Below are positions 37,617 to 46,980 of a stretch of 64,000 nt of DNA, one piece after another. The translations under genes and the position numbers were made by a program. Positions within the stretch are counted from its first letter, which is position 1. The number at the start of each line of letters is the position of its first letter. Under the pieces are notes generated by a model that was given only the letters and a program-made list of their open reading frames with translations, searched no databases and had not been told where the DNA came from. The DNA is from Verrucomicrobiales bacterium (GTDB lineage: Bacteria; Verrucomicrobiota; Verrucomicrobiia; Limisphaerales; CAIMTB01): positions 19,898 through 83,897 of the forward strand of contig JAEUHG010000120.1 in the NCBI GenBank assembly GCA_016795425.1. The letters run 5' to 3'.

Positions 37617-38990
37617 ATGAATCCAATTCCGCAACGGCTTCACACGGTCTGGCGAACCCTCGCAGCACCCGATCCGGACCTGACGCTGGCTGCCAGCCGG
37701 ATTCGGTTGGTTGAACGGGATGTCGGACTTCCGGTAAAGGCTGGCATCCTCCTCGCCGTTGGCTGGTTCCTGTATTTCTCGCTGAACATCGAAGCCCTGG
37801 CCAATACGAGCGAGGTCGCTCTCGAAGCGGTACGCGCCCTGCGCCAGGTATTCGTGGTGTACGCGGTAGTGAACGGTTTTCTGGCGCTACCCATCTGGGC
37901 CTTTGGTCAGATGCCATTGAAGGCCATTCAATGGATCGTTTTCACGACGGCCCTGCTCGACACCCTGTTCGTGGCGGCACTGACCTTGGTGACGGACGGG
38001 TTCGACAGCATCCTGTTCTGGGTCTTTCCCGTGCTGGCGATCCGCAACGTCTTAAGCATGCCGGTGGCGCCGCTGCAGATTGTGCTGAACATCCTGTTGA
38101 CGCTGGCGTATGTCGCCGCCGGCGTACTCGATCTCTACATCCTGAAACTGGATGAACAGACGGAGGTGCTCCGGGCCACGGAGCCGTTTCTGATCCGCAT
38201 CTTTCTCCTTCTCCTGCTCGGCACCATCTTTCACATCCTGCGCATGTTGTGGGACCGGGAGCGGCTTCGGTTAACGGAGGCGGCGGAATTCGCCCTACGC
38301 CAGGAACAGATGCGCACCGCCGGCCGCCTCGCCGCCGAGATCGCCCATCAGATCAAGAATCCACTCGGAATCATCAACACCGCCGCCTTTTCCCTGCAAC
38401 GATCCACTCACGGCCGACTCGAACCCTCCGCCTCCCGACAACTCCAGATCATCCGGGACGAAGTCGACCGTTCCGATCGCATCATCACGGACCTCATCGG
38501 TTTCGCCCAGCTCGCGGAAGGCAATGTCGAGCGCCTGGATGTCGTCGCCGAAATCGAGGCGGCCATCGGTAGAGTGTTCCCCGCGGGATCCGGCTACCAG
38601 ATCCGGGTCCTTCGGGATTTCACCCCTCCACGGCCCGTGCTCATGCTGAGCAAGCGCAGCTTCGCCGAGATCCTCGACAATCTGCTCAAAAACGCCCGTG
38701 ATGTTCTGGGCGGCTCCGGCACCGTCCGCATCGCCGCCCACTATGGCCCCGAATACACCATCGAAGTGATCATCGCCGACGACGGCCCGGGCATTCCCGC
38801 GGAGCACCGGGACCGCATTTTTGACGCCTATTTCTCCACCAAGAAGGGAGGCACGGGACTCGGACTCGCCATTGTGAAGCAGAACGTCGAAATGTTTGGT
38901 GGCCAGGTCCAAGTGGAGTCCGAGGCTGGCAAAGGCGCGACTTTTCATTTAGTATTTCCCGGTCGCACCACTCTTCATCCCCGCCGCTAA
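37617..38990 (+). CDS. Membrane sensor histidine kinase (NtrB-like partner of the sigma-54 regulator)
   Basis: 457 residues. Six membrane helices fill residues 40-230 (for example AGILLAVGWFLYFSL and FLIRIFLLLLLGTIFHIL) without a large periplasmic loop. The HisKA box AAEIAHQIKNPLGII gives His244; the ATPase domain has LDNLLKNARDVL, ADDGPGI, FDAYFSTKKGGTGLGLA. I chose the ATG at 37617 because the sequence before it is basic low-complexity and the membrane part starts soon after. Its TAA overlaps the ATG of the response regulator by one base (TAATG), so the two are a cognate pair. The signal is unknown; the membrane-embedded sensor suggests a membrane or lipid cue. Confidence 0.92.
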   Translation: MNPIPQRLHTVWRTLAAPDPDLTLAASRIRLVERDVGLPVKAGILLAVGWFLYFSLNIEALANTSEVALEAVRALRQVFVVYAVVNGFLALPIWAFGQMPLKAIQWIVFTTALLDTLFVAALTLVTDGFDSILFWVFPVLAIRNVLSMPVAPLQIVLNILLTLAYVAAGVLDLYILKLDEQTEVLRATEPFLIRIFLLLLLGTIFHILRMLWDRERLRLTEAAEFALRQEQMRTAGRLAAEIAHQIKNPLGIINTAAFSLQRSTHGRLEPSASRQLQIIRDEVDRSDRIITDLIGFAQLAEGNVERLDVVAEIEAAIGRVFPAGSGYQIRVLRDFTPPRPVLMLSKRSFAEILDNLLKNARDVLGGSGTVRIAAHYGPEYTIEVIIADDGPGIPAEHRDRIFDAYFSTKKGGTGLGLAIVKQNVEMFGGQVQVESEAGKGATFHLVFPGRTTLHPRR

Positions 38991-40405
38991 TGCGCCCGCT
39001 CCCGCCCATCCTGATCGTGGATGACGAACCGAATATGCGGGCCACCATCGAGGAAGCCTTGCGCCCGGAGGGCTATTCGGTGATGGGAGCGGCGTCCGCG
39101 GAACTGGCCTTGGAGGTGCTCGCTGACCGGGAAATTCTCCTGATGGTGACGGATGCGCGGCTCGGGGGAATGAGCGGCTACGAACTGTTGCGCGAAGCCC
39201 GCCAGCGGTGGCCCGCCGTTCCCGTGGTGGTCATCACCGCCTACGCCACTCCCAAACTGGCTGTCGAAGCCATTCGCGGCGGCGCCTTCGATTACCTCGC
39301 CAAACCATTTGCCCCGGAGGAACTGCTTCACCTGGTCGCCCGCTGCGCCGAACGGTACCGACTCGTTCGCGAAAACCACGCCCTGCGCTCGAAGTCCGAT
39401 CAAAGCGTGGCGCTCGACCAACTGATCGGCGAGTCGCCGAAGATGCGGGAGTTGAAACTCCTCATCCAGACGGTCGCTCCCACCCAGGCCACCGTCCTCA
39501 TTCTGGGCGAAAGTGGCACCGGCAAGGAGTTGATCGCTGCCTGCCTGCACAGCCTCAGTCGCCGCGCCGCCGCCCCTTACGTGCGCATCAACTGCGCCTC
39601 CATCCCGGAGAACTTGCTCGAAAGCGAACTGTTCGGGCACGAGAAGGGCGCCTTCACCGGCGCCATCCGTCAGAAATCGGGACGGGTCGAGGACGCCGAC
39701 GGTGGCACGGTGTTCCTGGATGAAATCGGGGACATGAGCCGCCCGCTCCAAGCCAAGCTCCTGCGCTTTCTGGAGGACGGCTCCTTCACCCGCGTCGGTG
39801 GCAATGACGAATTGAGGGTGGATGTCCGCGTGGTCGCGGCGACGAACCGGGACATTGTCGGTTTGATCCGAGACGGCGCGTTTCGCGAAGACCTGTTCCA
39901 TCGACTCAACGTGGTTCAGTTCCGTCCGCCGCCGCTGCGTGAGCGGACTGAGGATATTCCCAGGCTGGCGGAGCATTTCCTGGGCCACTATTGTCTCAGC
40001 CTGGGTCGACCACGGTTGCGGCTGGGCAAGGACACCCAACAGGCGTTGCTCCGGCACCGTTGGCCGGGTAACGTTCGCGAGTTGCGCAACGCCATCGAGA
40101 GGGCGGTGATCTTGGAGACCGGGTCCGAAGTTCACGCCAGCAGCTTGCCTGATTTCACCGTCGAGGCGAGGCTGGCGCCGGCGGCCGAGCCGTTGTCGGA
40201 TCGTCCCCTGGAGGAGGCGCTCTCGGAATTCGAGCGGCGCCTGATCCAGGCGGCGCTCGAACGACATCGGAATATCGGCCGGACGGCGGAGGCCCTTGGC
40301 ATCAGTCGACACGCCCTGCGCTATCGAATGCAGCGCCTCGGCATGCTGGCTGAAGGGGTTCCGGAGGACGAACCCGTCTCGACAGGAACGCGCTCAACGA
40401 ACTGA
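38990..40405 (+). CDS. NtrC-family sigma-54-dependent response regulator
   Basis: 471 residues. The receiver (1-120) has Asp55 in VTDARLGGMSG and KPFAPEE. The AAA+ domain (about 140-370) has Walker A GESGTGKE, the sigma-54 contact loop GAFTGA, Walker B GGTVFLDEIGDM and the arginine-rich REDLFHRLNVV. A Fis-type helix-turn-helix closes the protein (GRTAEALGISRHALRYRM). It should activate sigma-54 promoters when phosphorylated by the kinase just upstream. One base separates its stop from the ATG of the next gene, which leads into hopanoid genes. Confidence 0.95.
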   Translation: MRPLPPILIVDDEPNMRATIEEALRPEGYSVMGAASAELALEVLADREILLMVTDARLGGMSGYELLREARQRWPAVPVVVITAYATPKLAVEAIRGGAFDYLAKPFAPEELLHLVARCAERYRLVRENHALRSKSDQSVALDQLIGESPKMRELKLLIQTVAPTQATVLILGESGTGKELIAACLHSLSRRAAAPYVRINCASIPENLLESELFGHEKGAFTGAIRQKSGRVEDADGGTVFLDEIGDMSRPLQAKLLRFLEDGSFTRVGGNDELRVDVRVVAATNRDIVGLIRDGAFREDLFHRLNVVQFRPPPLRERTEDIPRLAEHFLGHYCLSLGRPRLRLGKDTQQALLRHRWPGNVRELRNAIERAVILETGSEVHASSLPDFTVEARLAPAAEPLSDRPLEEALSEFERRLIQAALERHRNIGRTAEALGISRHALRYRMQRLGMLAEGVPEDEPVSTGTRSTN

Positions 40406-40406
40406 C

Positions 40407-40808
40407 ATGGAGAGTCTAGCGGGATCCGGCGCCACACGAACAGGCGCCCTAGTAGCCAATGATGTGCTGGTGGTGCTGCTGGTCGTCGCCGCCATCGCGG
40501 TGATCCTTGGCATCGGCATCGCCCTCGGCATCCGCGCACGTTCGCGTCATCGCCGAGGTTCCGGGGGGCACCGTTCCCATCGATCGTCGTCGGGCTCTTC
40601 ATCCTCGCGAACCGAGACCGCCTCGGATAGCGCCTCGGCCGGCGATGACCATGAAGAAGACAACCCCAGGCGCCGCCGCGTGCGACGCCGGCGACGGGAC
40701 CACCGCCCCAGAAACCCTTCCCTCGCGGAGGCGGGAGGCTTGCCCCCAGCCCGGGCTGATGACGATGCAACCACCCCGGCCCCGCCTTCTTCGACCAGTT
40801 CGCCCTAG
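40407..40808 (+). CDS. Small single-pass membrane protein with a basic, Ser-rich tail
   Basis: 133 residues, no recognised family. Residues 18-43 form one membrane helix (VLVVLLVVAAIAVILGIGIA). The rest is disordered: Ser/Arg/Asp-rich, then RRRRVRRRRRDHRPR and an Ala/Pro/Thr end. The gene starts one base after the sigma-54 regulator and ends five bases before hpnD, so it is in the same operon. The arginine run could bind nucleic acid or acidic lipid; that is speculation. Confidence 0.65.
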   Translation: MESLAGSGATRTGALVANDVLVVLLVVAAIAVILGIGIALGIRARSRHRRGSGGHRSHRSSSGSSSSRTETASDSASAGDDHEEDNPRRRRVRRRRRDHRPRNPSLAEAGGLPPARADDDATTPAPPSSTSSP

Positions 40809-40813
40809 GGACG

Positions 40814-41683
40814 ATGCAGACCAGTGAGGCCATTACCCGGCGTAGCGGATCCAACCTGGCGCTCGCTTTTATCCTGCTGCCCAAAGCGCGCCGGCAAGGA
40901 ATGGCGGCCCTTTACGCCTTCTGCCGCGAAGTCGACGACGTCGCCGATGAGGACTCTCGTCCCGTCGGGGAACGAGCCCAGCTGTTACAGGAATGGAGGG
41001 CGGACATCCGGACGGCCTGTGACGGCGGCGAACCACGATTCGCGGTCAACCAGGAGCTCAAGACCGTCATCCAACAATACCGGTTGCCCTTCGAACTGTT
41101 CAACGAACTCATCCTGGGTTGTGAGACCGACCTCACCCAGCATCGTTACGCCACCTACGCGGATCTCGAGCAGTATTGCTATCGAGTGGCCTCGGTCGTT
41201 GGGCTCCTGAGCATCGAGATCTTCGGCTATTCGAACCCGGCCTGCCGCGAGTATGCCGTCCACTTAGGTCGCGCCCTGCAATTCACCAACATCCTTCGTG
41301 ACGTCCGCCGCGACGCGGAACGCGGGCGAATCTATCTGCCCCTCGAGGAACTCCACCAACACGGCGTCAGCGAAGACTCCATCCTGCGCGGCGAGTACTC
41401 CGAAGCCTACCGTCAGGCGGCCCAGGCGGTTGCCGAGCGCACCCGCCACTACTATCGCAAGGCCCGCGAGACTCTTCCCCAGGCTGACCGCCGTTCCATG
41501 GTGGCCGCAGAACTGATGGGTTCAGTCTATTGGCGTCTTCTCGTGAAGTTGGAGGCAGCCCGTTTCGATGTTTTTGGCCCGGAACCTACCCGGCTGACTC
41601 GCTGGCAAAAGGTCGCCCTCATCGCTCGCACCTGGCTCCGCATCCATTCGGGCGCCGTTGCCCCCAACTATGGCACGTCCTAG
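40814..41683 (+). CDS. hpnD: Presqualene diphosphate synthase (HpnD-type)
   Basis: 289 residues of the squalene/phytoene synthase fold. Joins two farnesyl diphosphates on the way to squalene and hopanoids. Both Asp-rich motifs are present: AFCREVDDVADE and NILRDVRRDAERGRIYLP. SGSNLALAFILLPKARRQGM is the usual HpnD opening. A phytoene synthase is the main alternative, but the hpnK neighbour favours HpnD. hpnC, hpnE and the cyclase shc are not in the window. Weak AGGG site before the ATG. Confidence 0.85.
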   Translation: MQTSEAITRRSGSNLALAFILLPKARRQGMAALYAFCREVDDVADEDSRPVGERAQLLQEWRADIRTACDGGEPRFAVNQELKTVIQQYRLPFELFNELILGCETDLTQHRYATYADLEQYCYRVASVVGLLSIEIFGYSNPACREYAVHLGRALQFTNILRDVRRDAERGRIYLPLEELHQHGVSEDSILRGEYSEAYRQAAQAVAERTRHYYRKARETLPQADRRSMVAAELMGSVYWRLLVKLEAARFDVFGPEPTRLTRWQKVALIARTWLRIHSGAVAPNYGTS

Positions 41684-41816
41684 CCTGGATCGCTCACCGT
41701 GCGCACAGCGGTAAAACACCCGTTATCATCAGGGCGCTTCCGTCGCGCCGCGCCGGGCATGTCCAGGCAACGCAACCCTACGGCGCCCCCCGCGAGGCCG
41801 CCCTACCCGCGGAGAA

Positions 41817-42647
41817 ATGCAGGCTAGCGGGCCACGAAGGCTCGTCGTCAACGCCGACGACTTCGGACGGTCCCATTCCATCAACGAAGCCGTGCTTCGC
41901 GCTCATCGGGATGGGATTCTCACCACCGCCAGCCTGATGGTCACCGGCGACGCCGCGGCTGAGGCCGTCGCCGAGGCACGTCGCCATCCCCGCCTCGGTG
42001 TCGGGCTGCACCTTACCCTGGTGCATGGCCGAGCCGCGCTAGCGCCGGACCGGATCCACGGGCTGACAGATCACCATGGCGACTTCAGCAACAACGCGCC
42101 GCTCGCCGGTTGGAAATACTGGTCTCGTGCCGACCTCCGCGAACCTCTCCGGGCCGAAATAGCGGCGCAGTTCGAACGCTTCCGCCAAACCGGTCTCGAA
42201 CTGGACCACGTCAATGGCCACCTCCATCTGCATCTGCATCCGGTGGTCTTCGATCTCCTGGTGGAGAATGCCGCGGCCTGGGGCATCCGCCGGATGCGGC
42301 TAACACGGGACTCTTTCCCCATGAGTTGCCGCTATACTCGCGGGAACCTGGGCTATCGCCTGAGCCACGCCGCCATCTTCGGTTGGTTGTCCCGCCGTGC
42401 TGCGCCCCAGTTCCATCGACTCGGATGGCGCCATACCCAGAAGGTCTACGGACTGCTGGCGGACGGGCAGGTCGACGAGGCCTGCATTCTTCAACTGCTG
42501 CCGCACCTGCCTCCGGGAGATTCGGAACTGTATTCGCACCCTTCGCTGGACCGATTCCGTCACGAATTTGACGCCTTGGTGAGTCCGCAGGTGAAGGCCA
42601 AGGTCGCCGAGCTTGGCTTGCAACTGATCCGCTATCAGGATCTCTGA
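41817..42647 (+). CDS. hpnK: HpnK-like deacetylase (YdjC/ChbG family)
   Basis: 276 residues. YdjC-fold proteins are metal-dependent deacetylases; HpnK is found in hopanoid clusters, with its exact substrate unsettled. Metal ligands are visible in VVNADDFGRS, GVGLHLTLVHG and DHVNGHLHLHLHP. The C-terminus ELYSHPSLD and LGLQLIRYQDL fits the family. 133 bp separate it from hpnD (nothing notable in that gap) and one base from the EamA-like gene. Confidence 0.85.
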   Translation: MQASGPRRLVVNADDFGRSHSINEAVLRAHRDGILTTASLMVTGDAAAEAVAEARRHPRLGVGLHLTLVHGRAALAPDRIHGLTDHHGDFSNNAPLAGWKYWSRADLREPLRAEIAAQFERFRQTGLELDHVNGHLHLHLHPVVFDLLVENAAAWGIRRMRLTRDSFPMSCRYTRGNLGYRLSHAAIFGWLSRRAAPQFHRLGWRHTQKVYGLLADGQVDEACILQLLPHLPPGDSELYSHPSLDRFRHEFDALVSPQVKAKVAELGLQLIRYQDL

Positions 42648-42648
42648 C

Positions 42649-43110
42649 GTGCTCAAGTTCGTCGTCATCCTCATCATTGGCCTGGTGCTGGAAGCCGTCG
42701 GAGTCGTTCTCCTCAGCCGTGGACTCAAACAGATCGGCGACATGGAGCGCGTTTCAGTGCCGGAGATCGTCCGTGTCGTCAAAGCCGGCGCGACCCAGCC
42801 GTCGATTCTCGCGGGTGTCGCCTTTGAAGCCGCATTTTTCGGCATTCTTATTTTTCTCCTCGGCCGGGCCGATGTGAGCCTGGTGTGGCCGCTCACTTCG
42901 CTTGGCTTCGTGATCACCACGTTGGCTGCGAGATTCTACCTCCATGAAACCGTAAGCGGCCTTCGGTGGGCAGGCGTCTTCCTCATTGTCCTGGGCGCCG
43001 GCCTGGTGTCGTGGAGCGAGCAAGGAAAGAAGATGACGACTGCGTCCCACGCCTCCGGAGGCGGAACCGACCACGCCGCAACCCAATCGCCCCCCGCGCC
43101 TCATCGTTGA
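42649..43110 (+). CDS. Small EamA/SMR-like membrane protein
   Basis: 153 residues with four membrane helices (MLKFVVILIIGLVLEAVGVVL; SILAGVAFEAAFFGILIFLL; VSLVWPLTSLGFVITTLAAR; GLRWAGVFLIVLGAGLVSW) and a polar tail. This resembles one half of an EamA transporter or ArnE/F-type flippase subunit. It starts with GTG one base after hpnK, so it may move a lipid or lipid-linked sugar; the substrate is inferred from context only. Confidence 0.7.
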   Translation: MLKFVVILIIGLVLEAVGVVLLSRGLKQIGDMERVSVPEIVRVVKAGATQPSILAGVAFEAAFFGILIFLLGRADVSLVWPLTSLGFVITTLAARFYLHETVSGLRWAGVFLIVLGAGLVSWSEQGKKMTTASHASGGGTDHAATQSPPAPHR

Positions 43111-43135
43111 GTCGACCGGATTCCCTCGGCGCGAT

Positions 43136-46100
43136 TTACACCATTCGGACGGCTCTGCGGGCTCCAAGAAAATACAGCCAGGATTCAGTGACCGGCCGCC
43201 GGTAGATCAGGGCGAGGGCTTGGGCGTAGAGGCGGAGTTGAATCCGGTAAGCCTCGGCCTTGGTCTCCACTTCCGATCCTTCGGCATGATCGGTCTTATA
43301 GTCGATGATCCAGATTTCTTCGTCGTGAATGACCGCCACATCCACCACGCCTTGCACGACCTGAAAATCGTCGCATCGCCCCGGCTCCGAAGGGCTCGCC
43401 GGAGAGCCCGGGCGACATTCCGCCCACCCTTCACCGAGATGTTCCCGAACCACGCCATCCAGCTTAAGAGTGAACGGAAGTTCCCGGTGAACCCGATCCG
43501 GCACCTGTCGGATCCGGCGGCCCAATTCCGAATCCCACCACGCCCAAAGCCCTTCAAGGTCCAGGGACTTGAACTGGCTCTCGAGGATCCACCCGCGTGC
43601 CAGCATTCCCTCGATCTGAGCCTCCAGCGATGCTCGCGAATCGAGGGCGGCCAAATCGGTCAACTCACAGACCAAATGATGGGCAATGCCGCGCTCGACC
43701 GCGTCCGCTGAGTTCGGATGGCGGGCGAGGCGCCGAGGCGCAGTGTCGACCTCCGAGGTGGCATCCTCCACCGTTCGGGTGCTCCCCTCGTGCCGACCGG
43801 ACCGTGCCGCGAGACCCGGGGACTCCGCGGAATCAGCCGACCAAGCCGCTGCTTCTTCGTCTTCCCGCCAGCGACGACCGAGAGTCGTCACCGCCACCTT
43901 CGCCGGCTCGTGCAGCGCGGCGGTAAACGCGTACTCCCACTGGAGACGTCGACGCAACAGTTCCAGGGTCTCCGCATCCGGCGGAATCACGGCGGGAATG
44001 TCCTCATCAGAATCAGGATGAATATGTCCAATTGATCCCTGGATGAGGCGCCAGTCCATCCAGGCCCCGGATCCGGCGGATACCTGGCTCCAGGAGCGGT
44101 TGCCCGTCAAACTCGTGATTCGCGGACCCAACCAAGCCAGCGGATGTCTCGCTTTGGTGGCTTCCCGCGTCGACTCACCATCCCCGCGCTCCAGCCAGCG
44201 ATTCAATTCCTTCGACGACGCCGTGCCCGCGAGCAGCAACCTTTCCGACGCCCGTGTGCAGGCCACGTAGAGCAGCCGGATCTGTTCTCCCGCGAACTCA
44301 CGGCGCATCCGATCACCCGCCAGCCAGCGTGGCAGGCTGGGATAGCGGCGATCCATCGAATCGTTCAGAACGGGGGGGCAAACGCCGTAGTGTCCCTCCA
44401 CGAGCCATTCACCCCGCAAATCCGACTGATTGAAGGAACGTCCCAATCCCGCAACGACGACCACCGGAAACTCAAGCCCCTTGCTCTGATGAATGCTCAG
44501 CATGCGGACGCCCACGGCACCCGCGGCAGGGGCGCTCTCCACTTCCTGGTCCACCGACTGCTGGGCGTCCAGGTATTGCAGGAAGCGAAACACCCCGTGG
44601 CGTTGGAACTGATCGAATTCACGCGCCATTTTTAGAAGTTTGCGAACATTCGCCAGGCGCACATCGGCACGCGGTTGGGCGCGCAGCCACGACTCGTAGC
44701 TCGTCTCAGCAAGCATCGTCTCGAGACACCGCGCCAGCGATCGTTCGCGGGCCAGACGCCGCCATCGCCCAAACGACTCCAGAAACCAGGTGGCCTTCTG
44801 TTGCAGCTCGAGGTTCGGCGTGGGATCGGAGCCGTCCTGAGACGCAGGCTCCCCCTGCCCCGCCGCCGTTCTGCCCAACGCCTCCCACAGGTCTACTTTC
44901 GGGCCTGCCAAACGCACGGCCGCGAGTTCGACCAAACTCAATCCCACCAACGGGGACCGAAGAACGGCAAGCAAGGGCTGATCCTGATGCGGGTTGTCCA
45001 GCAGACGAATCAGATGGACCAGATCCGAAACCTCCATCGCTTCGAAGAACCCTCCCCGTCGCACATCCAAGGGGACACGAGCAGCCATGAAACGACGCGC
45101 CCAACGTTCCGCGACGGGGCGCGGTGCCGGATGCAGCACCACCATGTCCTGCCATTCGACCGGCCGCGGTTTCCCGGACCCGCCGTCCAGCACAGTCATG
45201 CCGCTCTCGCGCATTTCCCGGAGCCGGGCCGCCACCATCGCGGCTTGCGCTTCCTCCACGTCGAGATCATCGGCCGCGTCCGCATCGACGGATTCGTCCT
45301 CGGCCGGGCTGATCGTCGCCTCCGATCCGGAAACGTGAAGGAGCAATTCAACGCGCCCTTCAGGGTTCTCCCGCAGCGCCACACGGTCGGTCGGCGCACC
45401 AAACACCAGGCGTGCTTCCTCATCATAAGCCACTCCACCCACCGTCGAACGCATGAGTGTCGAGAAGAGTTCGTTGACGAAGCCGAGGATCCGTTCGTGG
45501 CTGCGGAAGTTCTCAGTCAACGCCACCACTCCTCGATGCTCCCCTTGCCGCCAGTCCCTGGAGTAGCCTTGGAAGATCCGCGGATCCGCCCGCCGGAACC
45601 GATAGATGCTCTGCTTCACATCGCCGACAAAGAATCGATTCGCCGCCGCGCCGCCGCGGCTCAAACAAGCGAGGATCCGGTCCTGGGCGCCATTGATATC
45701 CTGATACTCGTCGACAAAGACAAACTCGAACTGCTGCTGCAGCCGCCGGGCGAGCAAGGTTGGACCGCGAGCAGAGGCATCCCAGAGCAGACGAATGGCG
45801 TACTGCTCCAAGTCGGCGAAATCCACCACGGCCTCGACCGCCCGCGCGGCGGCAAACTCGGCGGTGAATTCCTCCACCAACTGCAGCAGCGCGACCATGT
45901 CCCCTCGGCACATGTTCCAGTCCTCGAGCAACGGATCGACGCCGCCCGGGGACGGCAGGGCGAGGTATTCGTCCAACTCTCCGGCCTCGTCGAAGAGTTC
46001 CTTCAGCGGTCCCCGCCATCGGGTCATGGTCCCGTGAGGAAAGTTCTCCTTTGCTCCCGCCTGCACCAGGGAATGGACCATGGCCGCCACGGCGGCACGC

Positions 46101-46873
46101 GTCGCGCCGTCGTCGACAGCGCTCAATTGCCGGAGGTCGTTGGCGACACGAGGTGCCACGGCATTCTCCGCATCCCCGGCGACCACCTTGTCGGCATGAT
46201 CCAGCCAACCCATCGCCCATTCCTTGGCACCGCCCGCCAGCCACGCTTCCCACACTCCGGGGGTCGGCGATTCATAGGCCGATCTCTGCCACTCCAACCA
46301 CGCCGCGGGATCCGGCAAGGTCCGGGCGAAGTCGTGTAGGCGCAGGATGAGGTCGCGCACGGCACCATCCTGGTCCGAGGCGAATCTCGACAAGAATCGG
46401 CGGACACCACCCGGCTCCCCCTCTGAGGTTAAGGCGTAGTGGCGTGACAGGACGCGATGCAGCGCCTCCCGCCCCAGGATCCGATTCTGCAAGGCGTCCT
46501 GGATGGCGAACTGCGGATCGAGTCCCAGGGCGTGGAAATGCTCGCGCACCAACCGGAGGCACAAGGAATGCAATGTGGAGACCTGGGCCAATTCCAGAAT
46601 CGCCAACTGCTCCATGGCGCGGCTGTCCGATGAGTGCGCGGCGAGATGCGCTTCCAACCCCAGGCGCAACCGATGTCGCATTTCCGCTGCGGCAGCATCG
46701 GTGAAGGTGACGACCAGGAATTGGTCCAGCGAAACCGGGTTCGTCTCCGAAAGGACTCGGCTCAGAATGCGCCGAACCAGGGTGCTGGTCTTCCCCGCGC
46801 CGGCCCCCGCAACCACCAGCACATCGCCGGTCGCCTCGATGGCACGCTGCTGCTGTCGGGTCGGTGTCGCCAC
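43136..46873 (-). CDS. addA: AddA-type ATP-dependent helicase/nuclease
   Basis: 1,245 residues of the UvrD/AddA class. Helicase motifs: Walker A VAGAGAGKTST near residue 25, VDEYQDINGAQDRI, GDVKQSIYRFRRADPRIF, and IHQSKGLEFPVVVVAG. A C-terminal PD-(D/E)XK nuclease domain is present, with IWIIDYKTDH holding the catalytic Asp/Lys. AddAB processes double-strand breaks for recombination. No addB lies next to it, which is unusual. The start is a GTG. It converges on the EamA-like gene with a 25-bp gap. Confidence 0.93.
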   Translation of the reverse strand: MATPTRQQQRAIEATGDVLVVAGAGAGKTSTLVRRILSRVLSETNPVSLDQFLVVTFTDAAAAEMRHRLRLGLEAHLAAHSSDSRAMEQLAILELAQVSTLHSLCLRLVREHFHALGLDPQFAIQDALQNRILGREALHRVLSRHYALTSEGEPGGVRRFLSRFASDQDGAVRDLILRLHDFARTLPDPAAWLEWQRSAYESPTPGVWEAWLAGGAKEWAMGWLDHADKVVAGDAENAVAPRVANDLRQLSAVDDGATRAAVAAMVHSLVQAGAKENFPHGTMTRWRGPLKELFDEAGELDEYLALPSPGGVDPLLEDWNMCRGDMVALLQLVEEFTAEFAAARAVEAVVDFADLEQYAIRLLWDASARGPTLLARRLQQQFEFVFVDEYQDINGAQDRILACLSRGGAAANRFFVGDVKQSIYRFRRADPRIFQGYSRDWRQGEHRGVVALTENFRSHERILGFVNELFSTLMRSTVGGVAYDEEARLVFGAPTDRVALRENPEGRVELLLHVSGSEATISPAEDESVDADAADDLDVEEAQAAMVAARLREMRESGMTVLDGGSGKPRPVEWQDMVVLHPAPRPVAERWARRFMAARVPLDVRRGGFFEAMEVSDLVHLIRLLDNPHQDQPLLAVLRSPLVGLSLVELAAVRLAGPKVDLWEALGRTAAGQGEPASQDGSDPTPNLELQQKATWFLESFGRWRRLARERSLARCLETMLAETSYESWLRAQPRADVRLANVRKLLKMAREFDQFQRHGVFRFLQYLDAQQSVDQEVESAPAAGAVGVRMLSIHQSKGLEFPVVVVAGLGRSFNQSDLRGEWLVEGHYGVCPPVLNDSMDRRYPSLPRWLAGDRMRREFAGEQIRLLYVACTRASERLLLAGTASSKELNRWLERGDGESTREATKARHPLAWLGPRITSLTGNRSWSQVSAGSGAWMDWRLIQGSIGHIHPDSDEDIPAVIPPDAETLELLRRRLQWEYAFTAALHEPAKVAVTTLGRRWREDEEAAAWSADSAESPGLAARSGRHEGSTRTVEDATSEVDTAPRRLARHPNSADAVERGIAHHLVCELTDLAALDSRASLEAQIEGMLARGWILESQFKSLDLEGLWAWWDSELGRRIRQVPDRVHRELPFTLKLDGVVREHLGEGWAECRPGSPASPSEPGRCDDFQVVQGVVDVAVIHDEEIWIIDYKTDHAEGSEVETKAEAYRIQLRLYAQALALIYRRPVTESWLYFLGARRAVRMV

Positions 46874-46907
46874 GTCCTAGGAACGGCAAAACCTTGCGTG
46901 GCTACGG

Positions 46908-46974
46908 GCCTGAGGTGAAGCGAGTTCTCAAATGGGGGATCCAGTGAGAATCCGCCCTTCACCCCACCTCAGGC
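46908..46974 (-). other. Structured stem-loop element upstream of addA
   Basis: GCCTGAGGTG (46908-46917) and CACCTCAGGC (46965-46974) form a perfect 10-bp inverted repeat. An inner TTCTCA (46925-46930) pairs with TGAGAA (46945-46950), and GTGAAG/CTTCAC offers an alternative middle stem. It lies between the prepilin terminator and addA, 35 bp upstream of the addA GTG, so it would fall in the addA leader. No known riboswitch class is recognised. Confidence 0.5.
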
Positions 46975-46980
46975 GCACCA

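Noticed and set aside
44675..46339. 554-codon open frame on the plus strand
   Set aside because: Antisense to addA, which has complete helicase motifs.
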